Source: DASVHS01 sp036001325 (GTDB lineage: Bacteria; Acidobacteriota; Thermoanaerobaculia; Gp7-AA8). From it: a stretch of 64,000 bases of DNA. The notes beneath the pieces were generated by a model that saw only the letters and a list, made by a program, of their open reading frames with translations, had not been told where the DNA came from and searched no databases. Positions 32,195 through 39,664 of this stretch are shown in pieces. Both the position numbers and the translations under genes were made by a program. The stretch is from assembly GCA_036001325.1 (NCBI GenBank), contig DASYUK010000480.1, positions 14,996 to 78,995 of the forward strand, written 5' to 3'. Position 1 is the first letter of the stretch, and the number at the start of each line of letters is the position of its first letter.

Positions 32195-32557
32195 TCAGAA
32201 GATCGGATTCTCGGCGTGATGGTGGAAGCTCCAGTTGTACCTGTAACCGGGGAAGTCGATCGGAACCGTGTACTCGACATCTACGGATATCGTGTTGGCG
32301 CCGCGCTTGATGTTGACGTTCTCTTTCGCTACCGGAAGTTGTTCCTCTTCGGCCTTTTTCAAGATCGCGTACATGATGTTGTCATCGCCGCGCATGCCGG
32401 CCGCTTTGGCCTGATCGACGATTTCCTGTCTCAGCTCTGCCGCGCGCACTTTGACCGGAACGAGCTTGTAAGCGATGAAGATGCCGATGAGCATGAAAAC
32501 GACGCCGACCAGACACCCGAATTGTCCTTCACCCCGCTGACGTCGCGAACGCCTCAT
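32195..32557 (-). CDS. DUF4845-like single-pass membrane protein
   Basis: 120 residues from the ATG at 32555-32557; an earlier ATG at 32570-32572 is possible. A basic N-terminus (MRRSRRQRGEGQFG) and one membrane helix (about 14-33, GCLVGVVFMLIGIFIAYKLV) precede a soluble domain with helix then strand pattern ending in YNWSFHHHAENPIF. Position directly after signal peptidase I matches the lepB-DUF4845 arrangement known in proteobacteria. Function unknown, probably in protein export or envelope biology. Confidence 0.72.
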   Translation of the reverse strand: MRRSRRQRGEGQFGCLVGVVFMLIGIFIAYKLVPVKVRAAELRQEIVDQAKAAGMRGDDNIMYAILKKAEEEQLPVAKENVNIKRGANTISVDVEYTVPIDFPGYRYNWSFHHHAENPIF

Positions 32558-32585
32558 AACGCCTCCGCGCATTGAGAGTAGCAGG

Positions 32586-33170
32586 TCACTCGACGCATTT
32601 GAAGATACGGCTGAGTCGAACGGTGCTGGTGCGCCGATTTTGGCGTGACATCGTCGACGCCTCCGCGGGATGGTCGCCACCCGCCGATGACCAGAGAACT
32701 ACGCGCACTCGGCCGATCACCAGGTCTCGAGACAGCGTTCCCCAGCGTCGGCTGTCGAGGGAATCCTCGCGGTTGTCGCCCATCACGAAGAACGAGTCGG
32801 GCGGCACCACTTGCGCGGAGATCGCACCGCTCGCGGCCTGTTTGAGGAGGTATGGCTCGGGGATCGTATGCTCGCCGATGCGCACGCGGCCGGCGCGGCA
32901 GTCGATCAGATCGCCGGGCAGCCCGATCACCCGTTTCACCATGAGCTGCGATCCATCCGACGGCGCGCGGAACACGACGACATCGCCACGCGCCGGCGAT
33001 GACCAGCGATACGGCGTGACGAGGATGTGATCGCCGATCTCGAGCGAGGGAAGCATCGATGCCGACGGAATCGAATAGATGCTCACCGCGGCGCGAACGC
33101 CGGCGGCGAGCAGCACCGCGATCAGCAGCGGCTCAGAGACGAGGCGAACGACAGACTTCTGCCTTGGCAT
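32586..33170 (-). CDS. lepB: Signal peptidase I
   Basis: 194 residues with one N-terminal membrane segment (about 10-30). The S26A motifs are intact: SIPSASMLPSL with the catalytic Ser, VKRVIGLPGD with the general-base Lys, and FVMGDNREDSLDSRRWG. It cleaves signal peptides from Sec-exported proteins at the outer face of the inner membrane. The single anchor and short length resemble Gram-positive-like enzymes rather than E. coli LepB (324 residues). It is followed on the same strand by the DUF4845 and CDGSH genes. Confidence 0.95.
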   Translation of the reverse strand: MPRQKSVVRLVSEPLLIAVLLAAGVRAAVSIYSIPSASMLPSLEIGDHILVTPYRWSSPARGDVVVFRAPSDGSQLMVKRVIGLPGDLIDCRAGRVRIGEHTIPEPYLLKQAASGAISAQVVPPDSFFVMGDNREDSLDSRRWGTLSRDLVIGRVRVVLWSSAGGDHPAEASTMSRQNRRTSTVRLSRIFKCVE

Positions 33171-33213
33171 GCAGCTTCATTTAAAACGAGCGAGGGGGCG
33201 CGAAAGTTCCGGC

Positions 33214-34875
33214 TCAGCCCGTTGAGGCGTGCAGCGTGTCGCGAGCGTATTGCCCCTGCGACTCGCCGGCGCCGAGCACGACATGAACGGGCATCTTCTG
33301 CTGCAGACCCTTGAGCGCGAACTCGCCGAGGGACTGAGTTTGGAAGCTGCCGACGATGCGCTCCAGTGTGTTCTGGGAGATCACCAGTTGTCCGGGCTTG
33401 GCCACACCGCTCTCGAGGCGCGAAGCGATGTTCACCGCGCTGCCGAGGACCGTGTAGTCGACGCGCTTCTCGGTGCCGACGTTGCCGACGACCGCCGGAC
33501 CGCTGTTGACGCCGACGCGGATCAGCACCTTCGGCAAGCCCTGCTTCTCGCGCTCGGCGTTCCACTCGCCGACAAGCTGCTGCATCATCAGACCGGCAAG
33601 CACTGCGCGATCCGCGTGGTCATCCTGCGGAATCGGCGCACCAAAAAAGGCCATCACCGCGTCGCCGATGAATTTGTCGAGCGTTCCGCCGTAAGCGAAG
33701 ATCGATTCCACGGCGCATGAGAAGAAGTGCGAAAGGAACTCGGCGACTTCTTCCGGTTTCTTTGTTTCGGAGACTGTCGTGAACCCCGAGATGTCGGCGA
33801 ACAGAATGGACACTTCCCGGCTGCGAATCTCCGTCTCACTCGTGGCGACGACCCCCTTCACGATCTCGTCGACGACCGCGGGGGAGTGATAGCGCTCCAT
33901 CTTCGAACGGATCTTCTGTTCGTGTTCGATCTTCTCGTTGAGTTGCGCACGCTCGATCGCTACCGCTCCGAAGTTTGCGAGGGCGGTCAGCAGATCGAGA
34001 TCCTCTTCGGTGAAACGACCGACGTGAATGCGCGAGTCGACCTGCACGGCGCCGATGACGCGATTGCGGTTCCAGAGCGGCACGCACATCGCCGAGCGGA
34101 TACCGTGAATGGCGATCGATTTACCACCGAGGAGCCGAGCGTCCTCGAGCGCGTTGGAGGTCATCAGCGCGACCTGCTGCTCGGCGACCATCTTCAGAAT
34201 CGTGCGCGAGATCGGGATGTCCTGCGCATCCGCGTCGTCCATGAACTTCGTCAGCTTCGGCACCGGATTGCCGGCCTCATCGAAGAGGATGATCAGTCCG
34301 CGCTCGACCGGCAGGTACTTGAAGATCATGTCCATCACGGTCTGGAGAAGCGAGTTGAGGTCCTCGCTCTGCAGCATCGCTTTGGCGACCTGCACGAGCA
34401 CCTGAAAGATCTTCTCGCGCGTGACGCCGGGCGCCGGTTTCAGACCGGGCTCGGATGGGACGCGCACTTGCGGCTGCGCCGCCTCGGCCATGTCGAGACC
34501 GAACTCGGAATTGAAATCGGAGATCCGCCGGATGACGGTGCCCGATGCGTTCTCGAACATGGAATCGCCGGAGAAGTCGACGGAGGGGAGCAATTTCACG
34601 TCGAGCTGTACTGAACCGACGTGAATCACATCACCCGAGTTGACCTGCGCCTCGGTGATCAGATTGCCGTTGACCTTCACTCCGTTGGTCGATTTGAGGT
34701 CGATGATCCACCAGCGGTTATTGCGTGGCTCGAAGCGAGCGTGCTTTCTCGAAACGGAAGGGTGATTGAGAATCAGGTCGTTCCCCTCGGTTCTGCCGAT
34801 CGAAAGGGGAGCCTTCAAATCAGTCACCCGCGGTACGCCGAGGTCGACGTAATGGACCTGGAGTTGTTCGGTCAT
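33214..34875 (-). CDS. FHA-GAF-class III adenylate/guanylate cyclase
   Basis: 553 residues from the ATG at 34873-34875 (MTEQLQVHYVDLG); the longer upstream frame is antisense to the PP2C gene. FHA domain at about 20-95 (SIGRTEGNDLILNHPSVSRK, then STNGVKVNG), GAF domain at about 160-320 (CVPLWNRNRVIGAVQVDSR) and a cyclase catalytic domain from about 360 (VSILFADISGFT, DKFIGDAVMAFFGAP, YTVLGSAVNIASRLE). Metal-binding Asp residues and the transition-state Asn/Arg are present, so it should make a cyclic nucleotide. The FHA domain would bind phosphothreonine made by the kinases encoded across the divergent promoter region. Confidence 0.93.
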   Translation of the reverse strand: MTEQLQVHYVDLGVPRVTDLKAPLSIGRTEGNDLILNHPSVSRKHARFEPRNNRWWIIDLKSTNGVKVNGNLITEAQVNSGDVIHVGSVQLDVKLLPSVDFSGDSMFENASGTVIRRISDFNSEFGLDMAEAAQPQVRVPSEPGLKPAPGVTREKIFQVLVQVAKAMLQSEDLNSLLQTVMDMIFKYLPVERGLIILFDEAGNPVPKLTKFMDDADAQDIPISRTILKMVAEQQVALMTSNALEDARLLGGKSIAIHGIRSAMCVPLWNRNRVIGAVQVDSRIHVGRFTEEDLDLLTALANFGAVAIERAQLNEKIEHEQKIRSKMERYHSPAVVDEIVKGVVATSETEIRSREVSILFADISGFTTVSETKKPEEVAEFLSHFFSCAVESIFAYGGTLDKFIGDAVMAFFGAPIPQDDHADRAVLAGLMMQQLVGEWNAEREKQGLPKVLIRVGVNSGPAVVGNVGTEKRVDYTVLGSAVNIASRLESGVAKPGQLVISQNTLERIVGSFQTQSLGEFALKGLQQKMPVHVVLGAGESQGQYARDTLHASTG

Positions 34876-34887
34876 TCGAGACGAAGA

Positions 34888-34893
34888 ATTATA
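34888..34893 (-). promoter_or_regulatory. Candidate -10 element for the cyclase gene
   Basis: The minus strand reads TATAAT here, about 13 bases before the ATG, which would give a very short leader. No convincing -35 is seen. Confidence 0.35.
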
Positions 34894-34949
34894 TCCGGTA
34901 GTAGATGTTAAGCCGCTCGTGGGCGGGGATCGCAATGCACCGAATAACG

Positions 34950-34955
34950 TATAAT
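34950..34955 (+). promoter_or_regulatory. Candidate -10 element for the PP2C-kinase operon
   Basis: A consensus TATAAT in the 118-base divergent region, 38 bases before the PP2C start. No clear -35 at 17-bp spacing, so an activator may be needed. It faces away from the TATAAT on the opposite strand at 34888. Confidence 0.45.
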
Positions 34956-34993
34956 CGCCGTTCGTCCAGCAGATTAGGGATCGTTCCGGAAAA

Positions 34994-36058
34994 ATGAGCG
35001 AGCAAGCGACGGCCACAGGTGTCGTTCCCTCAGGGCCATTCGTGGTCCGGGCGGTTCTGCGCACGGATGTCGGACGCGTTCGCTCCGAGAACCAGGACTT
35101 CGGGACGCTCACGACACCGGCCGAAGACAAGGGCGCGCATCCGGGCGGGCGGTTGATGATCGTCGCCGATGGCATGGGCGGGCATCGCGGTGGAGCCACG
35201 GCGTCGCGCCTCGCCGGCGAGACGATCAAGTCGTATTACCTCGGCGGTGGAACCGACGATATCGCCGGCGCGCTTCGCGAGGCGTTGACACGCGCAAACT
35301 CGCTGATCTTCGCCGAGGCGCAGACGCATGCGGAATTGCACGGGATGGGAACGACGACTTCAGCGCTGGTCGTGCGTGGGAATGAAGCCTGGTTTGCGCA
35401 CGTCGGCGACTCGCGCATCTATCTGATCCGCGGCGATGAGATCAATCAGTTGACGGATGATCACTCGCTCGTCGCAACGATGGTCCGCGAAGGGTTGCTT
35501 ACGGTGAAAGAGGCGGAGAATCATCCGCGACGAAACGTGCTCCAGAGATCGATAGGCGTCGGTGCGGAGGTGGAAATCGACGTGCGCGGGCCTCTCGAGG
35601 TGCAGCAGGGCGACACGTTCGTTCTCTGCAGCGACGGTTTGCACGGCCTCGTCAAACCGGAAGAGATCAAGGAGATCGTTGCGAACCGGCAGATCGAAGC
35701 GGCCGCCGACGATCTGGTCGATCACGCTCTCGAACGCGGCGCGCCCGACAACGTGACCGTGATCGTTGCGCGAATCGAGCGCGAGGATTTCGACGATGAG
35801 CCGACGGTCGTCGACCGCGAGCCTGATCGGGTAGCGTTCGACGATACGGTGCGGGAGGAGCGTCTCAGTGGAGCGCCGGTGTCCTCACCGGCGGTGCGTG
35901 ACGCCGGTGAGGACACCGGCGCCCCACCGAGCACCGCCCCTCCCCGTCGCATCCGTGGATCAACGATCATCAAATGGATGTTGCTCTTCGTGGTCGTGCT
36001 CGGTGCGGCCGGCGCGTGGTTGTTCTTTGCCCAGCAGCAGATGTTTCATATCCGTTAG
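34994..36058 (+). CDS. PP2C-type Ser/Thr phosphatase with C-terminal membrane anchor
   Basis: 354 residues. The PP2C metal and catalytic motifs are in order: TDVGRVRSENQD, MIVADGMGGHRGG, GMGTTTSALVV, AHVGDSRIYLI, LCSDGLHGLV and PDNVTVIVARI (about 20-255). A low-complexity linker (about 260-325) and one membrane helix (about 328-347, WMLLFVVVLGAAGAWLFF) follow, so the phosphatase is cytosolic and anchored. It should dephosphorylate targets of the kinases encoded downstream. The linker contains a perfect 21-bp inverted repeat (35873-35922) that looks inserted. The protease gene starts 4 bases after its stop. Confidence 0.94.
   Translation: MSEQATATGVVPSGPFVVRAVLRTDVGRVRSENQDFGTLTTPAEDKGAHPGGRLMIVADGMGGHRGGATASRLAGETIKSYYLGGGTDDIAGALREALTRANSLIFAEAQTHAELHGMGTTTSALVVRGNEAWFAHVGDSRIYLIRGDEINQLTDDHSLVATMVREGLLTVKEAENHPRRNVLQRSIGVGAEVEIDVRGPLEVQQGDTFVLCSDGLHGLVKPEEIKEIVANRQIEAAADDLVDHALERGAPDNVTVIVARIEREDFDDEPTVVDREPDRVAFDDTVREERLSGAPVSSPAVRDAGEDTGAPPSTAPPRRIRGSTIIKWMLLFVVVLGAAGAWLFFAQQQMFHIR
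35873..35922. repeat. Perfect 21-bp inverted repeat inside the PP2C coding sequence
   Basis: Arms 35873-35893 and 35902-35922 are exact reverse complements around an 8-base loop. On the plus strand it encodes GAPVSSPAVRDAGEDTGAP; the minus strand in one frame reads nearly the same peptide (GAPVSSPASRTAGEDTGAP). It preserves the reading frame and sits in the disordered linker. Confidence 0.95.
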
Positions 36059-36062
36059 TCAC

Positions 36063-37703
36063 ATGTCCCCGTCTCGCCATCTCCGCCTTTTAGCCATCGT
36101 TGCAGTGCTTGTGCTCTCGTGCCGAAACGACGCGGTGCGGCTCGACGAAGTGCAGAAGATGGCCTACAGCGTGAAGCCGGCCGTTGTGCGCGTGAACGCG
36201 CTCGGCACCGCCGAGTTCCGGTACACGAGAAAGTCGATCGAATCGGTCGAGCGGCAGCTCCGCAGCGATCGACGAAACGTCACCGCACGGAATCTGCCGG
36301 ATGGCGAGGCGGCAGTCGATACCGGTGCCGGAGGCTCAGGCAGCGGCTTCATCATCAATCCGGACGGCTACATCCTGACCAACGGCCACGTCGTCGCTCC
36401 GACGAGCGACAATGCCGCGCTCGATCGCGATCTGCGCCGCAATGGAGCCATCGCCGCGCTCGTCCGCCATTTCCCGGTCGAAGAGCTGCGCGCTCTCTAT
36501 CGCGATGACGCGCTGGATCATTACATCGACATGCTCGCCGCCGCGGGTCATCTGTCCGATGTGCGCATCGTCAACGAAGTCGAGCTGTCGAACGGCGAGA
36601 AGCTGCCGTTCCGCATCGGACGTTACTCCCCTTCGCTCAGCGAGCGCGGCGCCGATCTCGCGCTGCTGCAGGTCAACCGGCGCAACTTGCCGGTACTTCG
36701 TCTCGGCGATTCAGAGACGGTGGGCGTAGGCGCATCGATCTGGTCCGTTGGCTATCCGGCGGTCGCGAGCAGCACCGACGATGTGATCGGCGGATGGCTG
36801 TCGCGTGACAGCGATCTCGAAGCGACGTTCAACCCCGGCACGATCACAGCGATCAAGCGCAACGTCGCCAATGCGACGGTGTTTCAATCGAACGTCGCGA
36901 TTTATCGCGGCAACTCCGGCGGTCCGGCGGTGAACCGCGAGGGCGAAGTCATCGGCATCTCCACCTGGGGACACACGAGCGCGGAGCAGATCAAGTTCCT
37001 CGTGCCGATCAACGCTGCGAAGTCGTTCGTCGCATCGGCGCGCGTGAAAGCAAACGTCGAAGGAGAATTCGATCGCTACTACCACGCGGCGCTCGACGCC
37101 GCCGCAGCGGGAGAGTGGAAATCGGCGAAGGCCAGTCTGGCCGATGCCTCGCGCCTCTTCCCGAATTCTCCCGACGTGATTCGCTTCAGCCGCGACGCCG
37201 ACCGCGCGTTGACGCACGACTCGTCGTGGCCGGCGAAGTCGATCACCGTCGTCGCGGGTGGGGTCGGTTTCGTCGCCCTGATCGGAACGATCGCATTGGC
37301 GGCCGGCAGCAGGCGAACGCGCGTTCCCAAAGACGTCCTGACGGCGACGACGGTCGTCGAGACGCTCGTCGAGCCGTCCGATTCCACCTCGCGGAAACGA
37401 AATGTCATCGGGAAATTCACGATCCTGAATGGCGAGCGAGCGGGCGAGAAACTGGGCCTGGGCGGCTCGGGAATCCGCATCGGACGGGAGTCGGCGATCT
37501 GTGAGATCGTATTGGAGAATCCGAAGGTATCGCGTCTCCACGCCGAGGTTGTCTCGATCGACGGCAAGGTGATGTTGATCGACAGGAATTCCTCGAACGG
37601 AACCTACGTCAACGATGAAAAGATCGATCGGCGATATCTCCAGGACGGCGACATCATCCATTTCGGCGGCCGCAACGCCATTGCGGTCGCCTTCCATGCG
37701 TGA
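36063..37703 (+). CDS. HtrA/trypsin-like serine protease with membrane helix and C-terminal FHA domain
   Basis: 546 residues from the ATG at 36063. The N-terminal hydrophobic segment ends in VLSC (Cys20), a possible lipobox. The protease domain (about 35-330) has the full triad: His109 in TNGHVV, Asp198 in RGADLALL, Ser285 in RGNSGGP. A tetratricopeptide-like helix pair follows, then a membrane helix (about 393-415) and an FHA domain (about 450-545; RIGRESAICEIVLENPKVSR and SSNGTYVNDE). So the protease faces the periplasm and the phosphopeptide reader faces the cytosol. An unusually large insertion sits between His109 and Asp198. It overlaps or abuts the next FHA gene. Confidence 0.9.
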   Translation: MSPSRHLRLLAIVAVLVLSCRNDAVRLDEVQKMAYSVKPAVVRVNALGTAEFRYTRKSIESVERQLRSDRRNVTARNLPDGEAAVDTGAGGSGSGFIINPDGYILTNGHVVAPTSDNAALDRDLRRNGAIAALVRHFPVEELRALYRDDALDHYIDMLAAAGHLSDVRIVNEVELSNGEKLPFRIGRYSPSLSERGADLALLQVNRRNLPVLRLGDSETVGVGASIWSVGYPAVASSTDDVIGGWLSRDSDLEATFNPGTITAIKRNVANATVFQSNVAIYRGNSGGPAVNREGEVIGISTWGHTSAEQIKFLVPINAAKSFVASARVKANVEGEFDRYYHAALDAAAAGEWKSAKASLADASRLFPNSPDVIRFSRDADRALTHDSSWPAKSITVVAGGVGFVALIGTIALAAGSRRTRVPKDVLTATTVVETLVEPSDSTSRKRNVIGKFTILNGERAGEKLGLGGSGIRIGRESAICEIVLENPKVSRLHAEVVSIDGKVMLIDRNSSNGTYVNDEKIDRRYLQDGDIIHFGGRNAIAVAFHA

Positions 37704-37711
37704 GGGACAAA

Positions 37712-38347
37712 GTGGCCGATAAACGATGTGAGAACGGGCACTTTATCGACGAGTCGTGGGACCTCTGTCCTTACTGTCCGGCGGAGAGTGGCGAGCAGGA
37801 CATCGCCGTCGTTCGTCCCGCGCGTGCCGTTCCTCCTTCAGCGCCGGCAGTGGAGCCCTCTCGACCGGTGACGGCAGTGCCGGGAGTGCCGCGGCGCCAG
37901 ACTCCGCAGCCGGTGCAGGCTCCGCCGCCGGTCCAGACTCCGCCGATGGAGCGAACGGTCGCGGTTCCGAAGGCCGTCGATCCCGCAGCGCAAACGAAGC
38001 GCTATGTCGTGGGCTGGCTCGTCGGCCTCAATGGCACGAGCCGTGGCGAATCGTTCGCGATTCGCATCGGCCGCAATGTTCTCGGCCGCGACCGCCGCTC
38101 CGACATCGTGGTCAGCGACGATCAGGCATCGTCGCATCACGCCGATCTCGTCTTCCGTCCCGAGGAGCGGCGTTTCATTCTGATGGATCACAACTCCACG
38201 AACGGGACGTATGTCAACGAAGTCGAAATCGAGCCGCGCCGCGATCTCATCGGCCAGGACGTCATCCGGATCGGCTCGCAGAAGTTTCTCTTCATGCCGC
38301 TGATTCAGGACGGCTTCTACTGGGACGATGAAGGTGCTCTGAAATGA
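37712..38347 (+). CDS. Zinc-ribbon + FHA domain protein
   Basis: 211 residues from the GTG at 37712, chosen over the GTG at 37700 because GAGGG lies 5 bases upstream. The N-terminus has a Cys-pair zinc ribbon (KRCENGHFIDESWDLCPYCP), then a Pro-rich linker (about 35-90) and an FHA domain (about 110-200; RIGRNVLGRDRRSDIVVSDD, then NSTNGTYVNEVEI). There is no membrane segment, so it is a cytosolic adaptor that binds phosphothreonine. It overlaps the kinase gene by 4 bases (ATGA), so it is probably a direct partner or substrate of that kinase. Confidence 0.87.
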   Translation: MADKRCENGHFIDESWDLCPYCPAESGEQDIAVVRPARAVPPSAPAVEPSRPVTAVPGVPRRQTPQPVQAPPPVQTPPMERTVAVPKAVDPAAQTKRYVVGWLVGLNGTSRGESFAIRIGRNVLGRDRRSDIVVSDDQASSHHADLVFRPEERRFILMDHNSTNGTYVNEVEIEPRRDLIGQDVIRIGSQKFLFMPLIQDGFYWDDEGALK

Positions 38348-39555
38348 TCGGAAACGTCATCGGCAATTACCGCATCGAGCGCGAGATCGGCGAAGGCGGG
38401 ATGAGTCACGTCTACGTTGGTCGCACGACGGGGGCGACAGAGATCCTGCCCGCGAATTACGAGGTCGTGCTCAAAGTGATGTCCGACGATCTGGCCGGCG
38501 AGATCACCGCGCGCAAGCGCTTCGTCAAAGAAGCACAGATCCTCTCGAAGCTGCGCCATCGCTACATCACGCGGTTCTACGAGTTCATCAACAACGAGAG
38601 CGGCGCGGTTCTGATCATGGAGTTCGTCGAAGGGATTCCGGTGGACCTCTTGATCGCGGAGCAGGGGGCGCTGGCGGTTCGCGACGCCGTTTCGATTGCG
38701 CAGTGCATGCTGGAGGCGCTCGTCTACGCTCATGGCAAAGGCATCGTTCATCGCGATATCAAACCGGCCAATCTGATTCGCGAGAGCTCCGGCGCAGTGA
38801 AAGTGACCGACTTCGGCATCGCCAAGATCAAAGAGGGCGCCGGCGCAACCGGACAGACCGTGCTCACGAAATCGGGATTCCTCCTCGGCACGCCGCATTA
38901 CATGTCGCCGGAACAGATCCGCGAGCCGAAAGACGCCGGCGTGAAGTGCGACATCTATTCAGCGGGCGTTGTGCTCTACGAGATGCTCACCGGCGCGCTG
39001 CCGTTCAACAGCCGCTCGCTGCCCAAGCTGATCGACGCGATCTATCGCGGTGAGAAACAGCCGCCCAGCACCGTGCGTCCGGAAGTCGACAAGGAGCTCG
39101 AGGCGATTGTTCTCAAATCGATGCATCCGCGTCACGAGCAGCGTTATGAGACGGCTCGCGAGTTTTACGAGGCGCTCGAGGAGTACAACGCCAAGCAGCC
39201 GGTAGCGAGCATGCCGACGGCCCGCGTCGTGGCGCAAGGAGCGCCGGCGCCCGCGCAGCCGCAGTGGATGCTGGTCCCGGTGAAGAACGACTCGACCGAG
39301 AAGCATGCGATCAACGGCCAGAGCGTGATGGTCGGGCGCGATCGCACATGCTCGATCGTTCTGTCGCATCCGGCGGTGTCACGGCGTCACGCTCGTATCA
39401 CGCTCAGCGGCACGGCGTGGGTCCTCGAGGATCTGCAGTCGGCGAACGGGACGTACGTGAACAACACGCGCGTCGACAAGGTGAAGTTGAAAGCCGGAGA
39501 TGTGGTGCGATTCGGTGCGGACCCGGCGTGTACCTATGTATTGAGAGATCACTGA
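38344..39555 (+). CDS. Ser/Thr protein kinase with C-terminal FHA domain
   Basis: 403 residues. Kinase domain about 8-270: glycine loop GEGGMSHVY, Lys44 in VVLKVMSDD, catalytic Asp138 in HRDIKPAN, DFG 156-158, and APE-like SPEQIREPKD. A short linker leads to an FHA domain (about 315-400; VGRDRTCSIVLSHPAVSRRH and SANGTYVNN). There is no membrane helix, so this is a soluble kinase that can dock onto its own or a partner's phosphothreonine. It sits between the FHA adaptor and the second kinase, after which an R1 repeat intervenes. Confidence 0.95.
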   Translation: MIGNVIGNYRIEREIGEGGMSHVYVGRTTGATEILPANYEVVLKVMSDDLAGEITARKRFVKEAQILSKLRHRYITRFYEFINNESGAVLIMEFVEGIPVDLLIAEQGALAVRDAVSIAQCMLEALVYAHGKGIVHRDIKPANLIRESSGAVKVTDFGIAKIKEGAGATGQTVLTKSGFLLGTPHYMSPEQIREPKDAGVKCDIYSAGVVLYEMLTGALPFNSRSLPKLIDAIYRGEKQPPSTVRPEVDKELEAIVLKSMHPRHEQRYETAREFYEALEEYNAKQPVASMPTARVVAQGAPAPAQPQWMLVPVKNDSTEKHAINGQSVMVGRDRTCSIVLSHPAVSRRHARITLSGTAWVLEDLQSANGTYVNNTRVDKVKLKAGDVVRFGADPACTYVLRDH

Positions 39556-39556
39556 C

Positions 39557-39650
39557 GCCTTCTCCCCGCGGGAGAAGGTGGCGCGAAGCGCCGGATGACG
39601 GGCGTGCCCCTCACCCGGCCGTGCGGCCACCCTCTCCCGGAGGGAGAGGG
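39557..39650. repeat. Composite inverted repeat, family R1, copy 3
   Basis: CTTCTCC/GGAGAAGG hairpin, GCGCGAAGCGCC, GCCCCTCACCC arm and CTCTCCC/GGGAGAGGG hairpin. It lies between two co-directional kinase genes; the last hairpin ends about 14 bases before the second kinase start. Confidence 0.9.
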
Positions 39651-39664
39651 AACTTGGAGTAACC

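Noticed and set aside
35722..35973. Minus-strand ORF sharing the GAPVSSPA peptide
   Set aside because: The likeness to the PP2C linker is simply the consequence of the perfect palindrome; no start signal or conserved domain supports a gene.
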